Made by a program: the position numbers and the translations under genes. Shown here one piece after another: positions 16,981-25,074 of a DNA stretch of 64,000 bases. Source of the DNA: Spirosoma sp. 48-14 (GTDB lineage: Bacteria > Bacteroidota > Bacteroidia > Cytophagales > Spirosomataceae); the NCBI RefSeq assembly GCF_001898575.1, contig NZ_MKUD01000063.1, forward strand, positions 62,001 to 126,000, given 5' to 3'. How positions within the stretch are numbered: position 1 is the first letter of the stretch; every line of letters begins with the position of its first letter. Under the pieces are notes generated by a model. It searched no databases and had not been told where the DNA came from. It was given only the letters and a program-made list of their open reading frames with translations.

Positions 16981-17000
16981 CCGTTGATTTTTGATCATAG

Positions 17001-17040
17001 AAACAGGCTGGGAGGTTCGACTTCCCAGCCTGTTTTGTTT
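17001..17040 (+). terminator. Rho-independent terminator after the helicase gene
   Basis: AAACAGGCTGGGA (17001-17013) pairs with TCCCAGCCTGTTT (17023-17035), followed by a T-rich stretch. Confidence 0.85.
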
Positions 17041-17075
17041 TGGGGCTTACTCCGTTTATCATTCAGCAATACGCC

Positions 17076-17112
17076 TGTTCAGAAACGGACAAACGTTGTA
17101 CGGTTTCGGACA
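17076..17112. promoter_or_regulatory. Two tandem palindromes TGTYC/TGTAC-N6-GGACA, candidate enhancer sites
   Basis: Site 1 is TGTTC-AGAAAC-GGACA (17076-17091); site 2 is TGTAC-GGTTTC-GGACA (17097-17112). Their centres are 21 bp apart, two helical turns, so a protein bound at both would sit on one DNA face. They lie about 80-110 bp upstream of the start expected from the sigma-54-like element at 17166, as activator sites for sigma-54 promoters usually do. Confidence 0.5.
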
Positions 17113-17165
17113 GAATTTATCAGCCAAACGGCCCAATCTGGCCAGTTTAGGCCGTTTGGAGGCCA

Positions 17166-17180
17166 TGGCACAGTAGTTGA
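17166..17180 (+). promoter_or_regulatory. Candidate sigma-54 (-24/-12) promoter
   Basis: TGGCACAGTAGTTGA matches the consensus TGGCACG-N4-TTGC in spacing and in all but two bases (A for G after TGGCAC, and A for the last C). It is 165 bp upstream of the first permease gene. The rest of this 364-bp gap (16981-17344) has the helicase terminator and the paired palindromes but no gene. Confidence 0.5.
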
Positions 17181-17344
17181 CCTTGTTAGCTGTGCTAACA
17201 AACCTTAATCGTTGATGGTCCTGTGATGGTCCTGCCATTGAAAAGCCAGTACACAGCGGTAAGCAACGTTTTGCGACCTGGGCTGTCTTTGTGCAGTAAC
17301 TCGTCTGGATGTCTCCACAAAGACCTTCCTAAACCCTTAGCCCT

Positions 17345-19720
17345 ATGCTCAGCAATTACCTAAAAATTGCCTTACGAAACCTATCTAAAAACAAGGCTTA
17401 TTCAGCGATCAACATCATCGGGCTGGCAGTTGGCATGGCCATTGCGATGTTGATTGGTCTATGGATTTACGATGAGCTGTCGTTCAACAAATTCCATAAG
17501 AACTACGACCAACTGGCCCAACTCTACGTCAATCAGACCTTTAATGGCACTACGGGTAGTAGCCGAGCGGTTTCGCTCCCATCGGCCAATACGATCAAAA
17601 ACAACTACAAAGCTGACTTTACAGCCGTCGCCCTGGCTTCATGGAATTTTGGCCATCTGTTAGTCAACGGCGACCGGAAGATCAATAAAGAAGGTATGTA
17701 TGCCGAGCCGGAGCTACCGAAGATGCTCTCGCTCACCATGCTCAAAGGCGACTATGCCACGGCGCTAAAAGAACCTTCGTCCATTCTACTTTCCGCATCA
17801 ACGGCCGAGGCTCTGTTTGGCAGTGCCAATCCACTTGGCAAAATCGTTAAAGTGGATGCCAAACGCAATATGAAGGTGACGGGCGTTTTTGAAGACCTGC
17901 CCTTCAACTCCAATTTTTATGAAGTCAATTACTACCTACCCTGGAGCGCCTACCTGGCCGACGAATCCTGGGTAAAAGAATCACTGCAACAGTGGGGGAA
18001 TCACTCATTCCAGTGCTACGCCCAGATTGCCGACCGCGCCGATATGAACAAGGTGTCGGCTAAAATCCGGGATGTGGAGAAAAAGCACGGCTCGGAGGGC
18101 GAAAACCCGGAATATTTTCTGCACCCCATGAGCCAGTGGCACCTGTATTCCGATTTTAAAGATGGCAAAAACGTAGGTGGCGGGATTCAGTTTGTCTGGC
18201 TGTTCAGCCTGATCGGTGTGTTCGTGTTGCTGCTGGCCTGTATCAATTTCATGAATCTGAGCACCGCCCGAAGCGAGAAACGGGCCAAAGAAGTGGGGAT
18301 TCGGAAAGCGGTAGGCTCCCTTCGCCAGCAACTGATTTTCCAGTTTCTGAGCGAATCGATGCTGGTCGTTTTTTTCGCGCTGCTCATCGCCCTGATTATT
18401 GTTCTGATCGCGATACCCTCCTTCAATGACCTATCGGGCAAGAAGGTCGGCATTCCCTTCGCCAACCCCGTTTTCTGGTTACTGCTCATCAGCTTTTCCC
18501 TCATCACGGGTTTCCTATCGGGCAGTTATCCGGCTTTGTACCTATCGTCGTTCAATCCGCTGAGTGTCCTGAAAGGAACATTCCGGGTGGGTCGCTGGGC
18601 GGCTCTTCCCCGCAAAGTGCTGGTCGTGGTTCAATTCACAGTATCCATCACACTCATCATTGGTACGCTCATCGTATTCCGGCAGATTCAGCACGCCAAA
18701 AACCGGCCGGTTGGTTATGATCGGTCCAATCTGCTGCAAACGTCTCTCAGTCCGGGTACGTATGGGAAATATGACCCTCTGCGGGATGACATGCTTAAGA
18801 CGGGTGTCGTGTATGAAATGAGTCAATCATCGAGCCCCACCACGGGCGTATGGTCCAATCAGATTGGGTTCGACTGGGAGGGTAAAGACCCAAAATCATT
18901 ACCCCTGTTCGGTATCGTGGCCTGTACGCATCACTTCGGCAAAAGCATCGGCTGGCAGATTCTGGAAGGCCGCGATTTCTCCAAAGACTTTTCGACGGAT
19001 AGTTCGGCGTTTATACTGAACGAAGCTGCTGTTAAACTGACCGGACTGAAAAACATCGTTGGGAAAACCATTCGCTATAACGGGAAGCCAATGCAGGTAA
19101 TCGGCGTGGTGAAGAATATGGTGATGGAGTCGCCCTATGAGCCTATCAAACCCACCATTTTCCTGATCAATTACGGCTGGGCGAATGTGCTTACGATCAA
19201 GCTTAAACCGAATGTACCTGTTGATGATGCGATTAAGCAGGTCAAAGCCGTATTCAAAAAATACGATCCCGATACCCCGTTCGATTTTAAGTTCACCGAC
19301 GAAGAATACGATGCCAAGTTCAGAACCGAAGAACGAGTGGGCAAACTGGCGCGGGTCTTTGCTGTCTTAGCTATCTTCATTAGTTGCCTTGGTCTGTTTG
19401 GACTGGCTTCGTTCGTGGCTGAGCAACGTATCAAAGAAATTGGCGTTCGGAAGGTACTGGGTGCATCGGTTTTCAGCCTGTGGGGGCTGCTTTCCAAAGA
19501 TTTTGTACGACTGGTCGCCATTTCATTCCTGATTGCCACGCCCATTGCCTGGTATTTTCTGGACGACTGGCTTCAGCAGTACGAATACCGCACATCCATT
19601 TCCTGGGCCGTTTTCGCCTTGTCTGGTCTAGGAGCCACCATGATTACCCTAATGACCGTTAGTTATCAGGCCATTCGGGCCGCTTTAATGAACCCTGTAA
19701 AATCGTTACGAACGGAATAA
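17345..19720 (+). CDS. MacB/FtsX-type ABC transporter permease (first of a tandem pair)
   Basis: 791 residues. TM1 is at about 20-42 (AINIIGLAVGMAIAMLIGLWI), followed by a large periplasmic MacB-PCD domain, a FtsX domain with three spans (about 285-430), a second periplasmic domain, and a last FtsX block (about 670-785, VFAVLAIFISCLGLFGLASFVAEQR and IGVRKVLGAS). There is no ATPase domain, so it needs a separate MacB-like ATPase not seen here. Such proteins act mechanically in export of peptides or lipoproteins. The gene is 624 codons... followed directly by a palindromic element and a paralogue. Regulation from the upstream sigma-54-like promoter is likely. Confidence 0.92.
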   Translation: MLSNYLKIALRNLSKNKAYSAINIIGLAVGMAIAMLIGLWIYDELSFNKFHKNYDQLAQLYVNQTFNGTTGSSRAVSLPSANTIKNNYKADFTAVALASWNFGHLLVNGDRKINKEGMYAEPELPKMLSLTMLKGDYATALKEPSSILLSASTAEALFGSANPLGKIVKVDAKRNMKVTGVFEDLPFNSNFYEVNYYLPWSAYLADESWVKESLQQWGNHSFQCYAQIADRADMNKVSAKIRDVEKKHGSEGENPEYFLHPMSQWHLYSDFKDGKNVGGGIQFVWLFSLIGVFVLLLACINFMNLSTARSEKRAKEVGIRKAVGSLRQQLIFQFLSESMLVVFFALLIALIIVLIAIPSFNDLSGKKVGIPFANPVFWLLLISFSLITGFLSGSYPALYLSSFNPLSVLKGTFRVGRWAALPRKVLVVVQFTVSITLIIGTLIVFRQIQHAKNRPVGYDRSNLLQTSLSPGTYGKYDPLRDDMLKTGVVYEMSQSSSPTTGVWSNQIGFDWEGKDPKSLPLFGIVACTHHFGKSIGWQILEGRDFSKDFSTDSSAFILNEAAVKLTGLKNIVGKTIRYNGKPMQVIGVVKNMVMESPYEPIKPTIFLINYGWANVLTIKLKPNVPVDDAIKQVKAVFKKYDPDTPFDFKFTDEEYDAKFRTEERVGKLARVFAVLAIFISCLGLFGLASFVAEQRIKEIGVRKVLGASVFSLWGLLSKDFVRLVAISFLIATPIAWYFLDDWLQQYEYRTSISWAVFALSGLGATMITLMTVSYQAIRAALMNPVKSLRTE

Positions 19721-19722
19721 TT

Positions 19723-19833
19723 GTAGAGACGCAACACCTTGCGTCTCCTGACCGGATGGCTCTTTAACCGGATGGTTTTGGCTGACACTAGGTGTTGCTG
19801 ACGCATAGGAGACGCAAGGTATTGCGTCTCTAC
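19723..19833. repeat. Composite inverted-repeat element, copy 1
   Basis: 26-bp arms (19723-19748 and 19808-19833), differing at one base, start GTAGAGACGC and end GCGTCTCTAC. Each arm is itself a hairpin (GAGACGCAA...TTGCGTCTC). The core contains CCGGATGG and GCTGACGC motifs. It starts two bases after the stop codon of the first permease gene. Confidence 0.8.
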
Positions 19834-19850
19834 CACAACCCTCACACTCT

Positions 19851-22217
19851 ATGCTACGCAACTACATCAAAATTGCCTGGAGAAACATCTGGAAAAACAA
19901 GACGTTCTCCTTCATCAACATTCTGGGGCTGGCCTTGGGCATGGCCTGTAGCCTGCTCATCATGATCTGGGTGCAGGACGAACGCCATATGGATCACTTC
20001 CATAAGAACGACGCCCGGCTGTATCGGGTGATGGAAAATCAGCACTATGTGGGCGTTATTAATACGTTTCCATCAACACCGGGGATTCTGGCCGAAAACA
20101 TCGTAAAAGATATTCCTGAAATTCAGATGGCAAGCCAGATGCTTTGGGAAGAACAAACGCTGTTTACGGTAGGCAATACGTTCGAGAAAGAAAAAGGGCG
20201 TTCGGTGCAGGGCGATTTCCTGACGATGTTTTCGTTTTCGCTCAAGGAAGGCGACCCAAAAACGGCCCTCAAACGACCCGATGGACTGGTTATCAGCCAG
20301 AAACTCGCCGACAAATATTTTAAGGGGCAGAACCCGATGGGCAAAATCATTCGGGTCGATAATACCGACGACCTGATGGTGACGGGGATTCTAGCCGATA
20401 TTCCCGAAAATTCATCCCTGAAATTCGATTACCTCAAAAGCTTTGATCACTGGCTAAAAAACAACAAATGGGCCAAAGAATGGGGCAACAATGGTCCGCG
20501 CTGTTATGTGATGCTGGCCAATAACACATCGGTCGAGAAAGTCAATACCAAGATCAAGAACTACATCAAGAGCAAAAATAAAGACAGCAACGTAGAACTG
20601 TTTTTGCAGAACTACGGCGATTCGTACCTGTTCTCGAATTGGGAAGGCGGGGTGCAGAATGGTGGCCGGATCGAGTACGTACGCATCTTCTCAATTGTTG
20701 CCATTTTCATTCTGGCGATTGCCTGCATTAACTTCATGAACCTGGCTACGGCCCGTTCGGTGAAGCGGTCGAAAGAGGTAGGGGTTCGGAAGGTAGTGGG
20801 AGCCTATAAAGCCAGTCTGATCGGGCAGTTTCTGGGCGAGTCTATGCTCATAACGATGCTTTCGCTGGTGTTTTCGGTCCTGATTGTACTACTAATTCTG
20901 CCTGTTTTCAATGAGTTGACCAGCAAAAAGCTCTCGCTTGACTTTTCCGATCCTACCTTCCTCCTGCTATTGCTCAGTTTGTCGGTAGTGACGGGGCTTG
21001 TGTCGGGAAGTTATCCGGCTCTGTTCATGTCGGCGCTCAATCCGGTAGTTATTCTGAAAGGCTCGCTGAAGTTTAAGTCGAGTGCCACGTATTTCCGAAA
21101 AGGACTGGTTGTATTGCAGTTCGGCCTGTCGATCATGCTGATTCTGGGAACGTTGGTCGTGTACCGCCAGATCAACTATATCCAGACAAAAAACCTGGGT
21201 TACGATCGCGAAAATCTGCTGTACATGCCTCTGGAGGGCGACCTGCAACGCAATTTCCCATCGTTCCGGCAGGAACTGGAGCATCAGCCGGGTATTAAAT
21301 CGGTCACCTGTGCCCAGTCGGACCCGCTCGAAGTAGGTAGCTCTACCCAGGGAGTACGCTGGCCCGGAAAAGATACGACCCAACTCATGCTGTTCAGCCA
21401 GAACGCTGTTTCGTACGACTACATCAAAACGATGGGGATCAAATTGCTCGATGGTCGCGATTTTTCGAAAGACTTCACCACCGACACCAGCAACTACATC
21501 ATCAATGAAGCCTCGGCCCGAAAAATCGGCTATAAAAATCCGGTCGGCAAAGAATTAACGATGTGGGGCCGGAAAGGGAAAATTATCGGCCTGATGAAAG
21601 ATTTCCACTTCAACTCACTCCATAGTGCCATCGAGCCCCTGATTTTACACTTGCAACGTGGCAACGACACCACCCGAAACTGGGGGACGATTCTGGTACG
21701 TACGCAGCCCAACGAAACCAAACAGGCTATTGCCAGCATGGAAACGCTGCATAAGAAATTCAACCCGCACTTTCCGTTCAAATACCTGTTTACCGATCAG
21801 GAGTTTGGCAACCTGTATAAGGCCGAAAACACGGTCAGCAAACTGGCAAGCTACTTTGCTTTCCTGGCGATTTTCATTTCCTGCCTGGGTCTGTTTGGTT
21901 TGGCTGCGTTCACTGCGGAACAACGCACGAAAGAAATCGGCATTCGGAAAGTGCTGGGTGCCAGCGTTCCCAATCTGGTCGGTATGCTATCGAAAGAGTT
22001 TATGCTGCTGGTACTCTTGGCTGCTTTCATTGCTTTTCCGCTGGGTTGGTATTTCCTCAATGGCTGGCTCGAAAAGTACGCCTACCGGATCGAACTGGCC
22101 TGGTGGTACTTCCTGGTTGCCCTGGTTGGAGCCATGCTCATTGCCCTGATAACGGTCAGTTTTCAGAGCATCAAAGCCGCCTTGCTGAATCCGGTCAAAT
22201 CCTTGAAAACGGAATAA
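19851..22217 (+). CDS. MacB/FtsX-type ABC transporter permease (second of a tandem pair)
   Basis: 788 residues, a paralogue of the preceding gene along its full length: TM1 about 20-42 (SFINILGLALGMACSLLIMIW), MacB-PCD periplasmic domain, central FtsX block (FSIVAIFILAIACINFMNLATARS, VGVRKVVGA), second periplasmic part, and a last FtsX block (FLAIFISCLGLFGLAAFTAEQR, IGIRKVLGAS). No ATPase domain is fused. It follows the first permease by 130 bp of palindromic DNA without its own sigma-54-like site, so co-transcription is likely. Both genes end in the same NPVKSL(R/K)TE peptide, in keeping with a past duplication. Confidence 0.92.
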   Translation: MLRNYIKIAWRNIWKNKTFSFINILGLALGMACSLLIMIWVQDERHMDHFHKNDARLYRVMENQHYVGVINTFPSTPGILAENIVKDIPEIQMASQMLWEEQTLFTVGNTFEKEKGRSVQGDFLTMFSFSLKEGDPKTALKRPDGLVISQKLADKYFKGQNPMGKIIRVDNTDDLMVTGILADIPENSSLKFDYLKSFDHWLKNNKWAKEWGNNGPRCYVMLANNTSVEKVNTKIKNYIKSKNKDSNVELFLQNYGDSYLFSNWEGGVQNGGRIEYVRIFSIVAIFILAIACINFMNLATARSVKRSKEVGVRKVVGAYKASLIGQFLGESMLITMLSLVFSVLIVLLILPVFNELTSKKLSLDFSDPTFLLLLLSLSVVTGLVSGSYPALFMSALNPVVILKGSLKFKSSATYFRKGLVVLQFGLSIMLILGTLVVYRQINYIQTKNLGYDRENLLYMPLEGDLQRNFPSFRQELEHQPGIKSVTCAQSDPLEVGSSTQGVRWPGKDTTQLMLFSQNAVSYDYIKTMGIKLLDGRDFSKDFTTDTSNYIINEASARKIGYKNPVGKELTMWGRKGKIIGLMKDFHFNSLHSAIEPLILHLQRGNDTTRNWGTILVRTQPNETKQAIASMETLHKKFNPHFPFKYLFTDQEFGNLYKAENTVSKLASYFAFLAIFISCLGLFGLAAFTAEQRTKEIGIRKVLGASVPNLVGMLSKEFMLLVLLAAFIAFPLGWYFLNGWLEKYAYRIELAWWYFLVALVGAMLIALITVSFQSIKAALLNPVKSLKTE

Positions 22218-22220
22218 CCT

Positions 22221-22316
22221 GTAGAGACGCGATCCCTCGCGTCTCCCGTGCGTCAGCAATAAACCATCCAGCCGAAGAACCATCCGGAAAGGAGACGCGA
22301 GGGATCGCGTCTCTAC
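22221..22316. repeat. Composite inverted-repeat element, copy 2
   Basis: Perfect 26-bp arms (22221-22246 and 22291-22316), again beginning GTAGAGACGC and ending GCGTCTCTAC. The core holds GCGTCAGCAA and CCATCC motifs and reads as the reverse orientation of the core in the copy at 19723. It starts three bases after the stop codon of the second permease gene. Confidence 0.8.
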
Positions 22317-22430
22317 AATGGTCACAAAGGCAGTGAGCCACGCTGCCTTCAATTATTTTGTTCTGCCCGCTAAAAATTCAGGTTTATTGACCTATGTTCG
22401 TTGCCAATCCCACGACTTCGTTTTTGGACT

Positions 22431-24005
22431 ATGAGGCAACTTATCGCCGTTTGTATTGTACTCTATTTTTTTAGTTCATGCACGACTAAACAGCAAACTG
22501 ACAAAACGGAATTTGATGACTTAGCTGTTTCCGGGCTTTCTGGCAAACAACTGGCGGTAGCCCACTGTAGCCGTTGCCATGCATTTGTAAGTCCTGATGC
22601 ATTGGCCAAAGCAAACTGGCGGGATGTGCTCCCCGCTATGGGCCATCGGATGGGTATCTATAGTAGTGGCACCAGACCCGACAGTTTGTTTGACGCGGGC
22701 GAAAGTGGCGAAACGGTTCGTGAAGCTGCTATTTTTCCGGAAAAGCCCACACTAGCTAAAGATGATTGGCGAAAGATAGAACGCTATTATCTCAACAACG
22801 CTCCTGATACCATCCTGCCTCCTATTCGCAAAACGCCCATTCGGATTGGCCTGAAGCATTTCAAGTATAGAGAAGCTTCGTTCGCAAATCGGCCTGCTCT
22901 GACTTCAATGGTCAAGATTCTGCCCGATAATCATGGAATCGTTTTCGGAGATGGCAAGCCCAGGCGTAACAACCTGACGTTTCTAACCACCGAACTGACG
23001 GAGAAGTATAGTGTGCGTTTGGCTACAACCCCGATTCAGTTTGACGAAAAAGCCAATGAGCTATACCTGACCACCATCGGGAAAGGCGTTTTTCCGACCG
23101 ATGCCGCCAACGGATCATTGACCCGCCTGCAAAAAAGCGGGTCGGGGCCGGGCTATCAATCAGAGACGGTTGCTATTTCCCACTTACGCCGACCCGTATT
23201 TATGGCGTACGGCGATTTGACTAAAGACGGATTTGAGGACGTAGTAGCCTGTGAGTTTGGCAACCAGACCGGCCAACTGGCGTGGTATGAAAACGATAAA
23301 AAAGGTAGTTACACCAAACACGTTTTACGAGAAAAGCCGGGAGCAATCACTGCCATTATTAAGGATGCCAATCGGGATGGATTGCCCGATATTTATGTGT
23401 TGATGGCGCAGGGCGACGAAGGTGTTTTTCTGTACGAAAATCAGGGAGGAGGTACATTCAGGGAAAAACGATTGCTCACCTTCCTGCCGCTCAATGGGTC
23501 TCAACATATTGAACTGGCCGATTTCAACAAAGATGGATTTGACGACATTGTCTATGTCTGTGGCGACAACGCCGACAAAACCCCGATCTTAAAGAAGTAT
23601 CACGGCATCTACATTTTTCTAAATAACGGGAAATCAAACTTCACCCAATCGTACTTCTACCAACTGAATGGTGCCTATAAGGCCATGGTACGAGATTATG
23701 ACCTGGATGGCGATCTGGATATAGCCGCTATTTCGTTTTTCCCGGATTACCAGCGCTACCCAACGGAAAGCTTCATCTACCTGGAAAATAAAGGCAAGCT
23801 AAGCTTCGTCGACTATTCGTTTCCTGAGGCCACCCGAGGAAGATGGGTCGTCATGGATGCGGGCGACATGGATGCCGATGGCGATATTGACCTGGTGCTG
23901 GGCTCGTTTGTCTATTTTATCCCGCAGGGCGATACGACCGGACTAGGTAAAAAGTGGCTTTCAGAGGGTCCTTCGGTCATCGTTCTGGAAAATACGACCC
24001 GGTAG
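22431..24005 (+). CDS. FG-GAP/VCBS-repeat lipoprotein with a cytochrome-c-like CxxCH motif
   Basis: About 524 residues from the ATG at 22431, which gives a lipoprotein signal (LYFFSSC, Cys 17); a TTG ten codons earlier is the longer alternative. Residues 46-50 are CSRCH, a c-type haem attachment motif, inside LAVAHCSRCHAFVSP. From about residue 260 there are several beta-propeller repeats with Asp-rich calcium loops (DANRDGLPD, DFNKDGFDD, DYDLDGDLD, DMDADGDID). Proteins of this make-up are exported and sit on the outer membrane or in the periplasm. The role is unknown. It is read away from the permeases and converges on the DUF5602 gene. Confidence 0.85.
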   Translation: MRQLIAVCIVLYFFSSCTTKQQTDKTEFDDLAVSGLSGKQLAVAHCSRCHAFVSPDALAKANWRDVLPAMGHRMGIYSSGTRPDSLFDAGESGETVREAAIFPEKPTLAKDDWRKIERYYLNNAPDTILPPIRKTPIRIGLKHFKYREASFANRPALTSMVKILPDNHGIVFGDGKPRRNNLTFLTTELTEKYSVRLATTPIQFDEKANELYLTTIGKGVFPTDAANGSLTRLQKSGSGPGYQSETVAISHLRRPVFMAYGDLTKDGFEDVVACEFGNQTGQLAWYENDKKGSYTKHVLREKPGAITAIIKDANRDGLPDIYVLMAQGDEGVFLYENQGGGTFREKRLLTFLPLNGSQHIELADFNKDGFDDIVYVCGDNADKTPILKKYHGIYIFLNNGKSNFTQSYFYQLNGAYKAMVRDYDLDGDLDIAAISFFPDYQRYPTESFIYLENKGKLSFVDYSFPEATRGRWVVMDAGDMDADGDIDLVLGSFVYFIPQGDTTGLGKKWLSEGPSVIVLENTTR

Positions 24006-24036
24006 ATGTTTACGTCGAAAGCTCTGGAAACGATAC

Positions 24037-24069
24037 GAGGAGGGACGAAAGGAATGCGATTCCCTCCTC
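24037..24069. terminator. Hairpin between convergent genes
   Basis: GAGGAGGGA (24037-24045) pairs with TCCCTCCTC (24061-24069). It lies between the stop of the FG-GAP lipoprotein and that of the convergent DUF5602 gene; the T-tract is poor on both strands, so termination is plausible but weak. Confidence 0.35.
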
Positions 24070-24089
24070 TTCGCCCCCTTGCCTGTCTT

Positions 24090-24845
24090 TTATTGATTCA
24101 CCATTTTCTCCAGCACAATTTCATATTGCTTGTCAGTTGCATTGTAGCGGATGGCATAGGCGCTGGGGTAATAGCCTGCCGGTGCTATTTTCTGAGGCTG
24201 CTTAATAGCGATGTGCTCATGAGTCGCTTTCTTCAGATAATCGACCGTAATCATGGGCTCGTAGAAAATAACATCCCCCTTATTGCTTCCGTATAGGAAC
24301 GTCTTGGTGAAGGTCTGACCATTCAGTTCGGGGCTGGTAGCATCGACCCAGTGGGCACCCATCATCGGCACAGGTCCGGCACTTACATAATTCGCAGGCA
24401 GATAAGCAGCATCCGGTGCTTTGCCGATTTCATCCATTTTGTCCGGCGTCATGGTTAGCCGTTCGGCATTCGTGATTTTGTAGAAATGGAAGTCGAAGTG
24501 CGGAAGATTGTAAATGCCATCGGGTTCATGGCCGTGTGGCATATACGTTACATAGGCATGTTTGAAGGGCGTTTTACTACCCTCGGCAGGCAGGTCCAGA
24601 ACGAGTTCTGCCATATCGGAAGGCAAGCTGTTCAGCGCACTTTCCGAAACAACGATACCCACTTCATCAGGATTTTCGTTGCCATCCAGCTTAACGAAGG
24701 TACGGGCGGTACCCTTGCCCAACGTCTGCGTGGTACCATAGTGAGGTGCCGTTGGGTCAGGAGTGGTAACCTCGTCTTTTTTGCAACCCGTCAATTGTAA
24801 GGTAACAGCCAGCAAGGGTAAAGCAATTAGATAAGCAGTTTTCAT
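24090..24845 (-). CDS. DUF5602 (TTHB210-like) lipoprotein
   Basis: 251 residues with a lipobox (LQLTGCKKDE). The body is the DUF5602 pattern: GKGTARTFVKLDGNENPDEV, then a His-rich segment (MPHGHEPDGIYN, followed by PHFDFHFYKI) and a C-terminal PAGYYPSAYAIRYN. The clustered HGH, PHF and HFY residues could hold a metal, but this is a reading of the sequence only. A paralogue of almost equal length is at 30892 on the other strand. Function unknown. Confidence 0.85.
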   Translation of the reverse strand: MKTAYLIALPLLAVTLQLTGCKKDEVTTPDPTAPHYGTTQTLGKGTARTFVKLDGNENPDEVGIVVSESALNSLPSDMAELVLDLPAEGSKTPFKHAYVTYMPHGHEPDGIYNLPHFDFHFYKITNAERLTMTPDKMDEIGKAPDAAYLPANYVSAGPVPMMGAHWVDATSPELNGQTFTKTFLYGSNKGDVIFYEPMITVDYLKKATHEHIAIKQPQKIAPAGYYPSAYAIRYNATDKQYEIVLEKMVNQ

Positions 24846-25074
24846 AAAAAGAGATTATTTGTTGTTTAACAGCCCAAAAGTAGCGGGGCTCTCCAGGCTC
24901 GCTGAATGCTTACCTCTGCGAACTGGCGATTCCACGGCGTGAAACGGCCAAAGCGGCAAATGAACTGTTCGACTAGTGTAAGCTTTTATAGGTAACTCAC
25001 CGCCTGAAACGCAAACGACCCGATTACCGATGAGGGTAACGGGCCGTTCGTGAAGTATCCCGATCGTTGGTTTG

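Noticed and set aside
17011..17035. tRNA T-arm-like GGTTCGA
   Set aside because: It is the loop of the helicase terminator; no acceptor stem or anticodon arm can be drawn.
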